Positions 48,721-57,895 of a stretch of 64,000 nucleotides of DNA are shown here, piece after piece. The notes beneath the pieces are model-generated. The model ran no database searches. It saw only the letters and a program-made list of their open reading frames with translations, and was not told the origin of the DNA. Made by a program: the position numbers and the translations under genes. Positions within the stretch are counted from its first letter, which is position 1; each line of letters begins with the position of its first letter. Origin of the DNA: Bordetella holmesii ATCC 51541 (GTDB lineage: Bacteria; Pseudomonadota; Gammaproteobacteria; Burkholderiales; Burkholderiaceae_B); the NCBI GenBank assembly GCA_000612485.1, contig CP007494.1, forward strand, positions 558,001 through 622,000, given 5' to 3'.

Positions 48721-50802
48721 TTAACCCTGCAGCCGGAATTCGCCCTTGACGTACATACAAATTTTTCTGAGTAGCCGCCCTGCCAGCCGAGGTGTCGTCG
48801 GCGCGCGCTCGCGGGCCCGGGCGAGCTGACCGATGGCGGACTCGCAGCGCGTGTAGCCCTGGAACTTCCGATCCCAATACAGCGGGTAATGCAAGAGCGC
48901 GCCGGCAACTAGCTCATCGAGCTGCAGGTCGCGTTTGCGGCGCGGCAACGGGTGATGGTCCCGAGTCAACCCCCAGCCTGCGTAGAACGGCGCGCCATAT
49001 ACCGTGACGCTCTTGCCACGTAAGAGGGCGTCGAAGCCGGACAGCGAAGTCATGGTGTGTACCGCGTCCGCCGCTTCGATGCAGCTCACGACCGAACAGC
49101 ACGTCTCCACTCGGTCCGCCCATTGCGCCGCCTCCTCCAGGCAGACCCAGCCGGCGCGGTTCTTCACCATGACATCGGGATGCGGTTTGTAGACGATGTA
49201 GGCTTGCGGCTCGGCAATCCTGGCTTCGCGCAACAAGGCTAGATTCGTGGCAACAGCCGTGCATCCCGAGAGGATGGATGCATCGTCTTCGACCTGACCC
49301 GGCACCAGAACCACCTTGCGCCCGCCGGCATCCCAGTCCGGCATCCGACGCGGCTCAACGTTGTACTTGGTTAGCCCCTGCTCGACAATGGTCTGGCGCA
49401 CTGCACGGGCACGCGCGAGATCGTCTTCACTGAAGGCGCGAGTGTTCAGCAGAGTTTCCAAAGCCGAAGGCTGGCGCGGATCGAAATACAGCCCCTGCTC
49501 GTCCAGCACCAGCGACAATGGCGGCACGAAATCCGAACCCAGTCCCACCGACCGCAAAAAACCATCTTCCATACGCACCAGGCGTGCCGCGCTGCTGCGG
49601 GCCAACAAAGCCAGCTCCGGCGCGGGGTCCGCCCCCCATATAATCAGTCGATCCTGCGGACCCGGCTTCAGGGCAACGGCCTCGCCGACATTGCGTACAA
49701 AACGCACCCGAGACGCATCCAGACCCAGCAAGGGCCGCACGTTTGATGCCTTCAAGCGCCGGAAACCCACGGCGATGCTGCGGCCCCGCTCGCGAGCGGT
49801 CTGCTCGCGCTGCCGCACCAGCCACTCGATCACGTCGAAGATCGTGCCTCGCTCATGCGTGTGCGGGTTGAGATAGCGCGTATAGTCGAAGTAAGCTGCG
49901 GCAAACAGCTCTTCCATGCTGCGCGAACGTCCCCGCAGCAGCGCGCGCCGCCTATCATCGGTCAGCCCCCATCCTGAATACCAAGGCGTGCCAAAACAAG
50001 TCACCGGTTTGCCGGCCATTAACGCTTCGAAACCCATGTGCGAAGACACCACGTACACACGGTCGACCATAGGCATCAGGCTAAGCGGGTTGAGATCTTC
50101 GTGCAGTATGCTGACATCGGCATCGATCGTGCCCAGATAGCCCGCCTTACGACCGCCATTGACTTCGGGATGTGTCTTGACGTAGATCCGGGAGCCAGGA
50201 TTCTCCCGGATCGCCGCGCGCAACATCGTCTCGAACACCTCGGGCGATCCCCCTGCCTGCCGCACACTCATATCGCCACGCGTCTGATCCACTACCAGCA
50301 CAGCAAGTCGCACGTCCCCCAGTCTCCCGGCCGGCGCGTCTGGCGCATGGTTGTACTTGCTGAGTCGATGCGCCAGTATCAGCTCCCGCGCACAGCGCAC
50401 TTCGTGCACGCGACCCACCAGCAGATCTTTGTCGGACTCCAGCATCATGGCCAGCGTCCCGGGGCGCGACGCGTCGTAGTAAATACCCTCCACGTCCATC
50501 ACCATCGACAACGGAGGCGTCGTCGGCCCCGGCGCATAAGAACGCAGAAAGCCGTCTTCCAGAGCAAAAAAAGGCAGGCCGTGGCGCAGCGCGTAGTTGC
50601 GCGCGTGGTGCGTGCTCGGCCGCATCCCCCACCCAACAATGGCGCTCAGGCCTGTGACTGGTGTGCGTCGGTTACAGGCTTGCACGGGCTGGCCCAAAAA
50701 GACATCCAGATACGGGATGCGCAATATGCCTTTTGAGAAAACACCAATCATTGGCCAAAACGGCGCAGGCGGCACTGTGGTCACGGAGGAGACTCCAATC
50801 AT
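48721..50802 (-). CDS. kpsC: Capsule Kdo-transferase KpsC (two-domain)
   Basis: 693 residues with two similar halves, as in KpsC: GWGMRPSTHHARNYA and LEDGFLRSYAPG in the first, WGADPAPE and MEDGFLRSVGLGSD in the second; each half also has a PPLS-(M/L)V(M/L)D motif. The two domains alternate beta-linkages when building poly-Kdo. Start is uncertain: ATG 50802 (overlapping an upstream TGA), GTG 50784 (GGAG about 8 bp upstream) or ATG 50751. IS481 copy 1 begins 36 bp upstream of 50802, replacing the native upstream region. Confidence 0.88.
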   Translation of the reverse strand: MIGVSSVTTVPPAPFWPMIGVFSKGILRIPYLDVFLGQPVQACNRRTPVTGLSAIVGWGMRPSTHHARNYALRHGLPFFALEDGFLRSYAPGPTTPPLSMVMDVEGIYYDASRPGTLAMMLESDKDLLVGRVHEVRCARELILAHRLSKYNHAPDAPAGRLGDVRLAVLVVDQTRGDMSVRQAGGSPEVFETMLRAAIRENPGSRIYVKTHPEVNGGRKAGYLGTIDADVSILHEDLNPLSLMPMVDRVYVVSSHMGFEALMAGKPVTCFGTPWYSGWGLTDDRRRALLRGRSRSMEELFAAAYFDYTRYLNPHTHERGTIFDVIEWLVRQREQTARERGRSIAVGFRRLKASNVRPLLGLDASRVRFVRNVGEAVALKPGPQDRLIIWGADPAPELALLARSSAARLVRMEDGFLRSVGLGSDFVPPLSLVLDEQGLYFDPRQPSALETLLNTRAFSEDDLARARAVRQTIVEQGLTKYNVEPRRMPDWDAGGRKVVLVPGQVEDDASILSGCTAVATNLALLREARIAEPQAYIVYKPHPDVMVKNRAGWVCLEEAAQWADRVETCCSVVSCIEAADAVHTMTSLSGFDALLRGKSVTVYGAPFYAGWGLTRDHHPLPRRKRDLQLDELVAGALLHYPLYWDRKFQGYTRCESAIGQLARARERAPTTPRLAGRLLRKICMYVKGEFRLQG

Positions 50803-50833
50803 TTAGTGGAGGCATGTCCGCCGGCGCAGCCGC

Positions 50834-51690
50834 CTAGCTGTGAACTGTCAATAGGTTGTATTCGTCCAGGTTGAGTCTGGAGATGGGTACAGCGCGCCCG
50901 ATGCCTTGGTGGGGTCGATGCCAGTTGTAGTGGTGTAGCCAGGATTTCATGGCATCGGCTCGGTGTTGGGAGTTCTGGTAGGTGTGAGCGTAAGCCCACT
51001 CACGCAAGGCCGACTGGATGAAGCGTTCGGCCTTGCCATTGGTCTGTGGGCGGTAAGGTCGGGTAAAGCGGTGCTTGATGCCCAGCTCATGGCACAGCGC
51101 GGCGAAGGCGCGGCTGCGAAAGGCCGAGCCATTGTCGGTGAGCAAGCGCTGGATGGTCACGCCCAGGCGCTGGTAGTAGGCCACTGCGTCCTTGAGGAAC
51201 TGGACGGCGCTGGGGAAGCGCTCGTCGGGGTGGATGTCGGTGAAGGCCACGCGGGCGTGGTCATCGATGGCCACGAAGACGAAGTCCCAGCCGGCCCCCT
51301 CAACGGTATCGCGTCGGTTGCCCGTGACCCGGTGGCCAGGGCGCTGGATACGTCCCAGCTTCTTGATGTCGATGTGCAGCAGATCGCCGGGGGCCTGATG
51401 CTCGTAGCGCACCACCGGCTCGGCCGGCTCCAGGTCGGCCAGGTGCGACAGACCGGCGCGGGCCAGGACGCGGCTGACGGTGCTGGCTGACACGCCCAGC
51501 GCCTGGGCGATGCGCGCTTGGGTCAGCCGCTTGCGGCGCAGCTCCACGATAGCCAGCGCCTTGGCCGGCGCAATCGCTCGGGGCGAGACCGTCGGGCGCG
51601 AGGACGCATCGGCCAAGCCCGCCTGGCCCTGAGCCAGGAAGCGGCCCAGCCATTTGCGCACAGTCGGCGCGGTGACCCCATAGGCGCGGG
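50834..51690 (-). pseudogene. IS481 transposase, N-terminus lost (copy 1)
   Basis: From YGVTAPTVRKWL to the end TVHS. The first 34 or so residues of the 316-residue protein are replaced by IS3 sequence. HTH and the DDE core (HIDIKKLGR, LTDNGSAFRSR, NGKAERFIQS) remain. The TAG stop lies in the flanking CTAG target. Confidence 0.88.
50839..51690 (-). mobile_element. IS481, copy 1, truncated
   Basis: 852 bp identical in layout to the intact copies, beginning TGTGAACTGTCAATAGG after the CTAG-type target CCTAGC (50833-50838). The last 191 bp are missing; the sequence switches to an IS3 copy at 51691. The opposite flank is not found here, so a rearrangement, not a simple nested insertion, created this junction. 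Confidence 0.93.
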
Positions 51691-51744
51691 TGACCTGCTC
51701 CCCGTGATTAGTACGAAATCGATGTAGAGTCCGTTCCCAAAGGA

Positions 51745-52011
51745 ATGGCAATGAAGAAACGATTTACGGAAGAGCAAATCATCGGCGTGCTCAAGGAAGC
51801 CGATGCAGGTGCCAAGCCCGCAGAGTTGTGCCGCAAGCACGGAATCTCCGAGGCAACGTACTACAACTGGAAGGCGAAGTTCGGTGGCATGACGGTGTCG
51901 GACGCTCAGAGGCTCAAGGAGCTGGAGCAGGAGAACAACAAGCTCAAGAAGCTGTTGGCCGAGTCGATGCTGGACAAGGCGGCGCTTCAGGATCTGCTAA
52001 GCCGAAAGTAG
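51745..52011 (+). CDS. IS3-family transposase OrfA (copy 3)
   Basis: 88 residues, identical to the other two OrfA proteins. Confidence 0.88.
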   Translation: MAMKKRFTEEQIIGVLKEADAGAKPAELCRKHGISEATYYNWKAKFGGMTVSDAQRLKELEQENNKLKKLLAESMLDKAALQDLLSRK

Positions 52012-52604
52012 TCAGCCCGCAGGCCAAACGCGAGGCGGTCAGGACATTAATGACCGAGCGCGTGGTTCGCCCAGCGGCAATCGCGCCGAATCAGAGTTGG
52101 TCAATGGACTTTGTGGCCGACGGCCTAGCCTATGGCCGCCGATTCCGCTGTTTGACTATCGTCGATGACTACACTCGCGAATGCCTGGCCATCGAGGTCG
52201 ATACGTCGTTGCCGGGACTGCGTGTTGCCATGGTGCTGCAACGGCTGGCGGAGATGCGTGGCCTGCCGCGATCTATTACCGTGGACAACGGGCCAGAGTT
52301 CGCCGGAAGAGCCTTGGACGCCTGGGCCTACCAAGCAGGCGTAAAGCTGTCGTTTATTCGGCCGGGTAAGCCGGTGGAGAACGCTTATATCGAAAGTTTC
52401 AACGGCAAGTTCCGCGACGAATGCCTTAACGAGCACTGGTTCTTGTCCCTGCGACAGGCTAAAAGCTTGATCGAAAACTGGCGAGTCGAGTACAACACCG
52501 ATCGGCCTCACAGCGCGCTCGGATATTTAACGCCGGCGCAATTCGTGCAGGCTCATCAGAAAGAAGGTCTTTTACCCCTGGGCTCTATGTCGGTGCCGTA
52601 CTAA
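51828..52604 (+). CDS. IS3-family OrfB with in-frame 89-residue deletion (copy 3)
   Basis: Same LMTER-VVRPAA joint as copy 2, with Ala and Gly at the two positions where copy 2 differs, matching copy 1 there. DDE residues retained. Confidence 0.82.
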   Translation: MPQARNLRGNVLQLEGEVRWHDGVGRSEAQGAGAGEQQAQEAVGRVDAGQGGASGSAKPKVVSPQAKREAVRTLMTERVVRPAAIAPNQSWSMDFVADGLAYGRRFRCLTIVDDYTRECLAIEVDTSLPGLRVAMVLQRLAEMRGLPRSITVDNGPEFAGRALDAWAYQAGVKLSFIRPGKPVENAYIESFNGKFRDECLNEHWFLSLRQAKSLIENWRVEYNTDRPHSALGYLTPAQFVQAHQKEGLLPLGSMSVPY

Positions 52605-52620
52605 ATCTGGGGGCAGGTCA

Positions 52621-53455
52621 GCCTCGCCGCGACCTCCAACTGCCCATACGCAACAGACTCAGCGCAGAGTTGGTCAAAATTAGAGAGCACGTCCTTTTTG
52701 ACGATCGGGAAGGCGCGCCGCACATCGAAGAACGATTCACTCTGAATGCACACGAGATCAGGCAACTCAGTCAGCGGAACGCCCACTGCCTTAGCTGCGA
52801 ATGGCGCCTGCTCCTGCAAGAAAGCGATGGGCTCACGCTCTGCTTTCGCATAAGCCCACAGGGCAGCGATCAACCCCAGGCGCCGCAAATCGTTGTCCGC
52901 ATCGAAATCCACGACCACCCGCCGGCCAGCCCATTTGGCGCTCAATACGCCCACTACGCACAGACCGATGACCAGCAGGGTCAAGGGCAACGGCGCCACG
53001 CCTGGCGCCGCTGGTGACCCGTCGGCGCCACTGAGGATCGATGGCTCCAACGCCAGTCCCGCCCACAGCGCCACGCCATAGCCCGCGGCAGCGGCCAGCG
53101 CATTCCACACGCCAAAAAACGGTACGTACAAACGGGGATGTTTTATCGCGTCCGTGAAGTACTCGAAATCGGGGTAAACGAACGGTTCCTGCAAAGCCTG
53201 GTACTTCGCGCGGCTGACCAGAACGATCACGAGTTGAATCGCCAGGACGTTGACCACCGCGAAGTAAGGCCTGCGAAACAGGGCCAGCTCCAGCCCAAAC
53301 GCGACGAGCCAAACCGCGACATGTATCAGGTTGGCGGCTGCCGGACGCCGCCAGGGCGCGGCCGGTCGGGGCAGCAGCAGGGATTCCATCAGCCAGCCAA
53401 GCAGCAGGCCGATTGCAACGGGCGGCAGCAGAGGCAGCCAGAGCGACTCAAGCAC
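52621..53455 (-). pseudogene. Membrane sulfatase-type protein, truncated by IS3 (WcbQ-like)
   Basis: From GTG 53455 the protein has about five membrane helices (LLLGWLMESLLL, HVAVWLVAFGLEL, YFAVVNVLAIQLVIVLV, LTLLVIGLCVVGVL) then enters an LTA-synthase/sulfatase domain at LVCIQSESFFDVRRAF. About 278 native residues remain; the rest of the catalytic domain is replaced by LTCPQI and a stop from the IS3 end. It overlaps the dehydrogenase gene by 8 bp. In Burkholderia-type loci such a protein (WcbQ) is next to WcbP. Confidence 0.78.
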
Positions 53456-54242
53456 CGTAGCCCATCCTGCGCAGAATCCAGCCTGACACGGCGGGATGAA
53501 TGACAGCCAGCAAAAAGCAGCCGAGATTCAGCGGGAAAGGGAAACTGATGCGCGACCGATTGGCGCGCAGCCCCAGGCGTATGACACGCGCTGCCTTGGG
53601 CGCGCCCCACAAGAAGGGTTTGGGGCCTGGCATGTCAAAACACATTTGCGATTCGACGTAGCCGGGCATCACGACATTGATGCGCACCCCCTCGCCGGCC
53701 AGGTTATCGCGCAATGCCTCGCCATAGACTTTTACCGCCGCCTTGCTGGCGCTGTAGCTGGGCGTCTCGGGCAGGCCGCGCCAGGCGGCCAGCGAACTGA
53801 TCAAGGCAATCTGGCCGGTGCGACGCGCGCGCATGCTCGGCAATACGCCATGCACAGTCGCGAAGACGGCCCGCACGTTGACATCCAGCAAACGCAGTAC
53901 GTCCGGCCAGTTTTCGCCGGCGTTGGCCGGGCCGACATCGATGTTGACGCCAGCGTTGGCCACGACCAGATCAAGGTCGTTGCGCGCGCACACATCTTGC
54001 AGCCATCGGGTCAGTGCCTCATGGTCTCGAAGGTCCAGTACCCGGGTCTCGACGTGCACGCCCATGGCCGAAAATTCTGTCGCCAGCTCCTGTAGCCGCG
54101 CTTCGTTGCGGCCTTGCAGGATCAGGGTACGAGCGCCGGACTGTGCGTACTCGCGGGCAAGGGCGGCTCCGATGCCACCGGTCGCCCCCGTGATCAGCAC
54201 GGTAGCGGGATCTCTTTGCCGGATACCGTTTGGATTCGTCAT
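53448..54242 (-). CDS. Short-chain dehydrogenase/reductase (WcbP-like)
   Basis: 264 residues from ATG 54242. Classical SDR: TGATGGIG cofactor motif, VVANAG, catalytic Ser in LISSLAAW and Tyr/Lys in YSASKAAVKVYG. A C-terminal hydrophobic tail (LNLGCFLLAVIHPAVSGWIL) suggests membrane association, as in lipid ketoreductases. Position in the capsule locus matches WcbP. It could reduce the amino-ketone that the synthase/oxoamine synthase pair would make. Intact. Confidence 0.8.
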   Translation of the reverse strand: MTNPNGIRQRDPATVLITGATGGIGAALAREYAQSGARTLILQGRNEARLQELATEFSAMGVHVETRVLDLRDHEALTRWLQDVCARNDLDLVVANAGVNIDVGPANAGENWPDVLRLLDVNVRAVFATVHGVLPSMRARRTGQIALISSLAAWRGLPETPSYSASKAAVKVYGEALRDNLAGEGVRINVVMPGYVESQMCFDMPGPKPFLWGAPKAARVIRLGLRANRSRISFPFPLNLGCFLLAVIHPAVSGWILRRMGYGA

Positions 54243-54457
54243 GCGCCCATTCCGTTTATGGTTGCTTAAATCCAATCAGGAGGACGGCAATACAGCAAAA
54301 AAACCGCATGAATTGCGCTGCATACAACGGCAATGCCCGCGCCGCTTCTAACGCGAAGGCAAGAACATCCAAATACGAATGGTATTTCTCTGAAATATTG
54401 CACGATGAGCGCCGGGCGGCTAAGGGCCTGATTTCCCTGGTTAGCTGAAGATCCCCG

Positions 54458-55408
54458 CTAGATGTGAACTGTCAATAGGTTGTATTCGTCCAGGTTGAGT
54501 CTGGAGATGGGTACAGCGCGCCCGATGCCTTGGTGGGGTCGATGCCAGTTGTAGTGGTGTAGCCAGGATTTCATGGCATCGGCTCGGTGTTGGGAGTTCT
54601 GGTAGGTGTGAGCGTAAGCCCACTCACGCAAGGCCGACTGGATGAAGCGTTCGGCCTTGCCATTGGTCTGTGGGCGGTAAGGTCGGGTAAAGCGGTGCTT
54701 GATGCCCAGCTCATGGCACAGCGCGGCGAAGGCGCGGCTGCGAAAGGCCGAGCCATTGTCGGTGAGCAAGCGCTGGATGGTCACGCCCAGGCGCTGGTAG
54801 TAGGCCACTGCGTCCTTGAGGAACTGGACGGCGCTGGGGAAGCGCTCGTCGGGGTGGATGTCGGTGAAGGCCACGCGGGCGTGGTCATCGATGGCCACGA
54901 AGACGAAGTCCCAGCCGGCCCCCTCAACGGTATCGCGTCGGTTGCCCGTGACCCGGTGGCCAGGGCGCTGGATACGTCCCAGCTTCTTGATGTCGATGTG
55001 CAGCAGATCGCCGGGGGCCTGATGCTCGTAGCGCACCACCGGCTCGGCCGGCTCCAGGTCGGCCAGGTGCGACAGACCGGCGCGGGCCAGGACGCGGCTG
55101 ACGGTGCTGGCTGACACGCCCAGCGCCTGGGCGATGCGCGCTTGGGTCAGCCGCTTGCGGCGCAGCTCCACGATAGCCAGCGCCTTGGCCGGCGCAATCG
55201 CTCGGGGCGAGACCGTCGGGCGCGAGGACGCATCGGCCAAACCCGCCTGGCCCTGAGCCAGGAAGCGGCCCAGCCATTTGCGCACAGTCGGCGCGGTGAC
55301 CCCATAGGCGCGGGCCGCTTCAGGCACACAAACTTGATGGGCGATCAATTGCTGGACCATTTCGAGGCGACGTAGGAAGGTCAATCGGGCATGCTTATGG
55401 GTGTTCAT
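54458..55408 (-). CDS. IS481 transposase (copy 2)
   Basis: 316 residues: HTH (EAARAYGVTAPTVRKWLGRF) and DDE integrase core (HIDIKKLGR; LTDNGSAF; GKAERFIQSALRE). The last codons run out of the element into the target duplication, whose CTAG gives the TAG stop (ends TVHI). Confidence 0.93.
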   Translation of the reverse strand: MNTHKHARLTFLRRLEMVQQLIAHQVCVPEAARAYGVTAPTVRKWLGRFLAQGQAGLADASSRPTVSPRAIAPAKALAIVELRRKRLTQARIAQALGVSASTVSRVLARAGLSHLADLEPAEPVVRYEHQAPGDLLHIDIKKLGRIQRPGHRVTGNRRDTVEGAGWDFVFVAIDDHARVAFTDIHPDERFPSAVQFLKDAVAYYQRLGVTIQRLLTDNGSAFRSRAFAALCHELGIKHRFTRPYRPQTNGKAERFIQSALREWAYAHTYQNSQHRADAMKSWLHHYNWHRPHQGIGRAVPISRLNLDEYNLLTVHI

Positions 55409-55505
55409 CCGGCCGGGCTCCTTGAGTGAACTGGGGGGTTGGCGATTTCCAGTTTCTCAAATCCGGTTCGGATGAACCATGCATACAACCTATTGAATCT
55501 TCACA
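54463..55505 (-). mobile_element. IS481, copy 2, intact, left member of tandem pair
   Basis: 1043 bp from TGTGAACTGTCAATAGG to CCTATTGAATCTTCACA with terminal inverted repeats, inserted at a CTAG site. Transposase on the minus strand. Confidence 0.95.
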
Positions 55506-55506
55506 G

Positions 55507-56457
55507 CTAGATGTGAACTGTCAATAGGTTGTATTCGTCCAGGTTGAGTCTGGAGATGGGTACAGCGCGCCCGATGCCGTGGTGGGGTCGATGCCAGTTG
55601 TAGTGGTGTAGCCAGGATTTCATGGCATCGGCTCGGTGTTGGGAGTTCTGGTAGGTGTGAGCGTAAGCCCACTCACGCAAGGCCGACTGGATGAAGCGTT
55701 CGGCCTTGCCATTGGTCTGTGGGCGGTAAGGTCGGGTAAAGCGGTGCTTGATGCCCAGCTCATGGCACAGCGCGGCGAAGGCGCGGCTGCGAAAGGCCGA
55801 GCCATTGTCGGTGAGCAAGCGCTGGATGGTCACGCCCAGGCGCTGGTAGTAGGCCACTGCGTCCTTGAGGAACTGGACGGCGCTGGGGAAGCGCTCGTCG
55901 GGGTGGATGTCGGTGAAGGCCACGCGGGCGTGGTCATCGATGGCCACGAAGACGAAGTCCCAGCCGGCCCCCTCAACGGTATCGCGTCGGTTGCCCGTGA
56001 CCCGGTGGCCAGGGCGCTGGATACGTCCCAGCTTCTTGATGTCGATGTGCAGCAGATCGCCGGGGGCCTGATGCTCGTAGCGCACCACCGGCTCGGCCGG
56101 CTCCAGGTCGGCCAGGTGCGACAGACCGGCGCGGGCCAGGACGCGGCTGACGGTGCTGGCTGACACGCCCAGCGCCTGGGCGATGCGCGCTTGGGTCAGC
56201 CGCTTGCGGCGCAGCTCCACGATAGCCAGCGCCTTGGCCGGCGCAATCGCTCGGGGCGAGACCGTCGGGCGCGAGGACGCATCGGCCAAGCCCGCCTGGC
56301 CCTGAGCCAGAAAGCGGCCCAGCCATTTGCGCACAGTCGGCGCGGTGACCCCATAGGCGCGGGCCGCTTCAGGCACACAAACTTGATGGGCGATCAATTG
56401 CTGGACCATTTCGAGGCGACGTAGGAAGGTCAATCGGGCATGCTTATGGGTGTTCAT
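55507..56457 (-). CDS. IS481 transposase (copy 3)
   Basis: 316 residues, differing from copy 2 at a few positions (HHGIG for HQGIG near the C-terminus). Same target-supplied stop. Confidence 0.93.
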   Translation of the reverse strand: MNTHKHARLTFLRRLEMVQQLIAHQVCVPEAARAYGVTAPTVRKWLGRFLAQGQAGLADASSRPTVSPRAIAPAKALAIVELRRKRLTQARIAQALGVSASTVSRVLARAGLSHLADLEPAEPVVRYEHQAPGDLLHIDIKKLGRIQRPGHRVTGNRRDTVEGAGWDFVFVAIDDHARVAFTDIHPDERFPSAVQFLKDAVAYYQRLGVTIQRLLTDNGSAFRSRAFAALCHELGIKHRFTRPYRPQTNGKAERFIQSALREWAYAHTYQNSQHRADAMKSWLHHYNWHRPHHGIGRAVPISRLNLDEYNLLTVHI

Positions 56458-56554
56458 CCGGCCGGGCTCCTTGAGTGAACTGGGGGGTTGGCGATTTCCA
56501 GTTTCTCAAATCCGGTTCGGATGAACCATGCATACAACCTATTGAATCTTCACA
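55512..56554 (-). mobile_element. IS481, copy 3, intact, right member of tandem pair
   Basis: 1043 bp, same ends and orientation as copy 2, six bases away from it. Confidence 0.95.
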
Positions 56555-56560
56555 GCTAGA

Positions 56561-56847
56561 TAGGCTGCACTAGGACGCGAGGAAGGCGCATTGTAATGCA
56601 GGCTTCGCAAGATTTCTTTTTCTTTATAATCAATTGCAACTTAATATTTAATGGCAAAGCGAACTTGCCAATATTCGTGCGGTAATCACGGCGCATTGCA
56701 AAACCGCATGACACTAAAAAAATCTGCCCGGTAAGCGCCGCATAGGCTGCGGCAGCGAGTCATGATTCCCGCCTGTTCCGGGGCTATCCGCGCCGCCTCC
56801 CTCGCGCCACGCGGCCCGGCCACGCCGCTTTTGGCCGCCCCAAAGCA
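56561..56847. other. AT-rich island upstream of the capsule-side genes
   Basis: The first half (about 56610-56660) is markedly AT-rich for this chromosome (TTTCTTTTTCTTTATAATCAATT, ending in TTAATATTTAATGG). No gene seen. It may be the former promoter region of the wcbP side of the capsule locus, now separated from it by the IS481 pair. Confidence 0.45.
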
Positions 56848-56879
56848 AAAGCGCCACGCATTTGCATGTGTGGCGCTTT
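56848..56879 (-). terminator. Terminator after tRNA-Lys(TTT)
   Basis: Long stem AAAGCGCCACGCAT / ATGTGTGGCGCTTT (one mismatch) with TTGC loop and TTTT following in the minus direction. Confidence 0.7.
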
Positions 56880-56913
56880 GCAAGCCCCTGAAAAACCCAG
56901 AGGCTGTATTTGG

Positions 56914-56989
56914 TGGTGGGTCGTGCGCGACTCGAACGCGCGACCAACGGATTAAAAGTCCGCTGCTCTACCGACTGAGCTAACGACCC
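56914..56989 (-). tRNA. tRNA-Lys (TTT)
   Basis: 76 nt with encoded CCA: GGGTCGTTAGCTCAGTCGGT start, anticodon loop CTTTTAA (TTT), GTTCGAGTC T-arm, acceptor ACGACCCACCA. Confidence 0.95.
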
Positions 56990-57058
56990 GACCGAAGCCA
57001 GAAATTATGGCTTAACTTGCCAGCTTTGTCAAAAAATCTTGCTGGCCGGGCTGTGTGC

Positions 57059-57856
57059 TTACCAGGCCGGGATGACAGCGCCCTTGTACTTCTTCAGGAT
57101 GAACTGCTTGGTGGCGTCGCTTTGGTAGACACTAACCAGCTTTTTGATCTCGGGGCGATCCTTGTCCGCGCCACGCACGACCAGCACGTTGGCATACGGA
57201 GAATCGGGGGCTTCCTGGGCGATGGCGTCCTTGGCGGGGTCCAGTCCGGCTTCCAGCGCGAAGTTGGTATTCACGGCGGAGGCGTCGGTGTCGTCGAGCG
57301 AGCGCGGCAGCTGGGCCGCGTCCAGTTCGATGAAACGCAGCTTCTTGGGGTTTTCAATGACGTCGATGGGGGTGGCCTTCAGGCCGGCCTCGGGACGCAG
57401 TTTGATCAGGCCCTTGGATTGAAGCAGCAGCAAGGCGCGGCCACCGTTGGTCGGATCATTGGGGATGCCGATGCGTGCGCCATTGGGCAGTTGATCGAGG
57501 GACTTGATTTTCTTGCTGTAGATCCCGATGGGGAAGATCACCGTCTTGGCGACGCTAGCCAGGCCGTATTTGCGGTCGGCGTTGGCGTTATCCAGGTAGG
57601 GCTGGTGCTGATAGCTGTTGGCATCCAGATCCCCGGTAGCCAGGGCCACGTTGGGCTGGACGTAGTCGGTGAATTCGATGACCTGCAGTTGCAGGCCCTG
57701 CTTGGCGGCTTCTTCTTTGACGACTTCAAAGATTTGCGCGTGCGGGCCGGCGGTCACACCGATTTTCAGGGGTTTGTTCTGTGCCAGGGCCGGTTGGGCC
57801 AGCACGGCCGCACCCAGGGCAAGGGTGGCCAGCGACTTTAGAAACGTGTTGCTCAT
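57059..57856 (-). CDS. metQ: D-methionine-type substrate-binding protein MetQ
   Basis: 265 residues. Signal peptide MSNTFLKSLATLALGAAVLA with cleavage after ALA; no lipobox Cys, unlike many MetQ lipoproteins. NlpA family motifs: KIGVTAGPHAQIFEVVKEEA, EFTDYVQPN, NSYQHQPYL, GARIGIPNDPTNGGRAL. It binds methionine for the MetNI transporter and is the last gene of the operon. Confidence 0.9.
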   Translation of the reverse strand: MSNTFLKSLATLALGAAVLAQPALAQNKPLKIGVTAGPHAQIFEVVKEEAAKQGLQLQVIEFTDYVQPNVALATGDLDANSYQHQPYLDNANADRKYGLASVAKTVIFPIGIYSKKIKSLDQLPNGARIGIPNDPTNGGRALLLLQSKGLIKLRPEAGLKATPIDVIENPKKLRFIELDAAQLPRSLDDTDASAVNTNFALEAGLDPAKDAIAQEAPDSPYANVLVVRGADKDRPEIKKLVSVYQSDATKQFILKKYKGAVIPAW

Positions 57857-57895
57857 GTTGCGGTGGGTTCCGGTAATTGAAGGGGAAAACCGTGA

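Larger units (their letters stand above)
51691..52620 (+). mobile_element. IS3-family element, 930-bp internal-deletion form, copy 3
   Basis: Same 267-bp deletion as copy 2. Left flank is IS481 (CGGG), right flank is the sulfatase gene (GCCT): no target duplication, so the two flanks came from different places. Confidence 0.92.
54457..56560. repeat. Three GCTAGA target copies framing tandem IS481
   Basis: GCTAGA occurs at 54457-54462, 55506-55511 and 56555-56560, exactly at the outer and inner ends of two head-to-tail IS481 copies. The array is GCTAGA-IS481-GCTAGA-IS481-GCTAGA. Confidence 0.95.
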
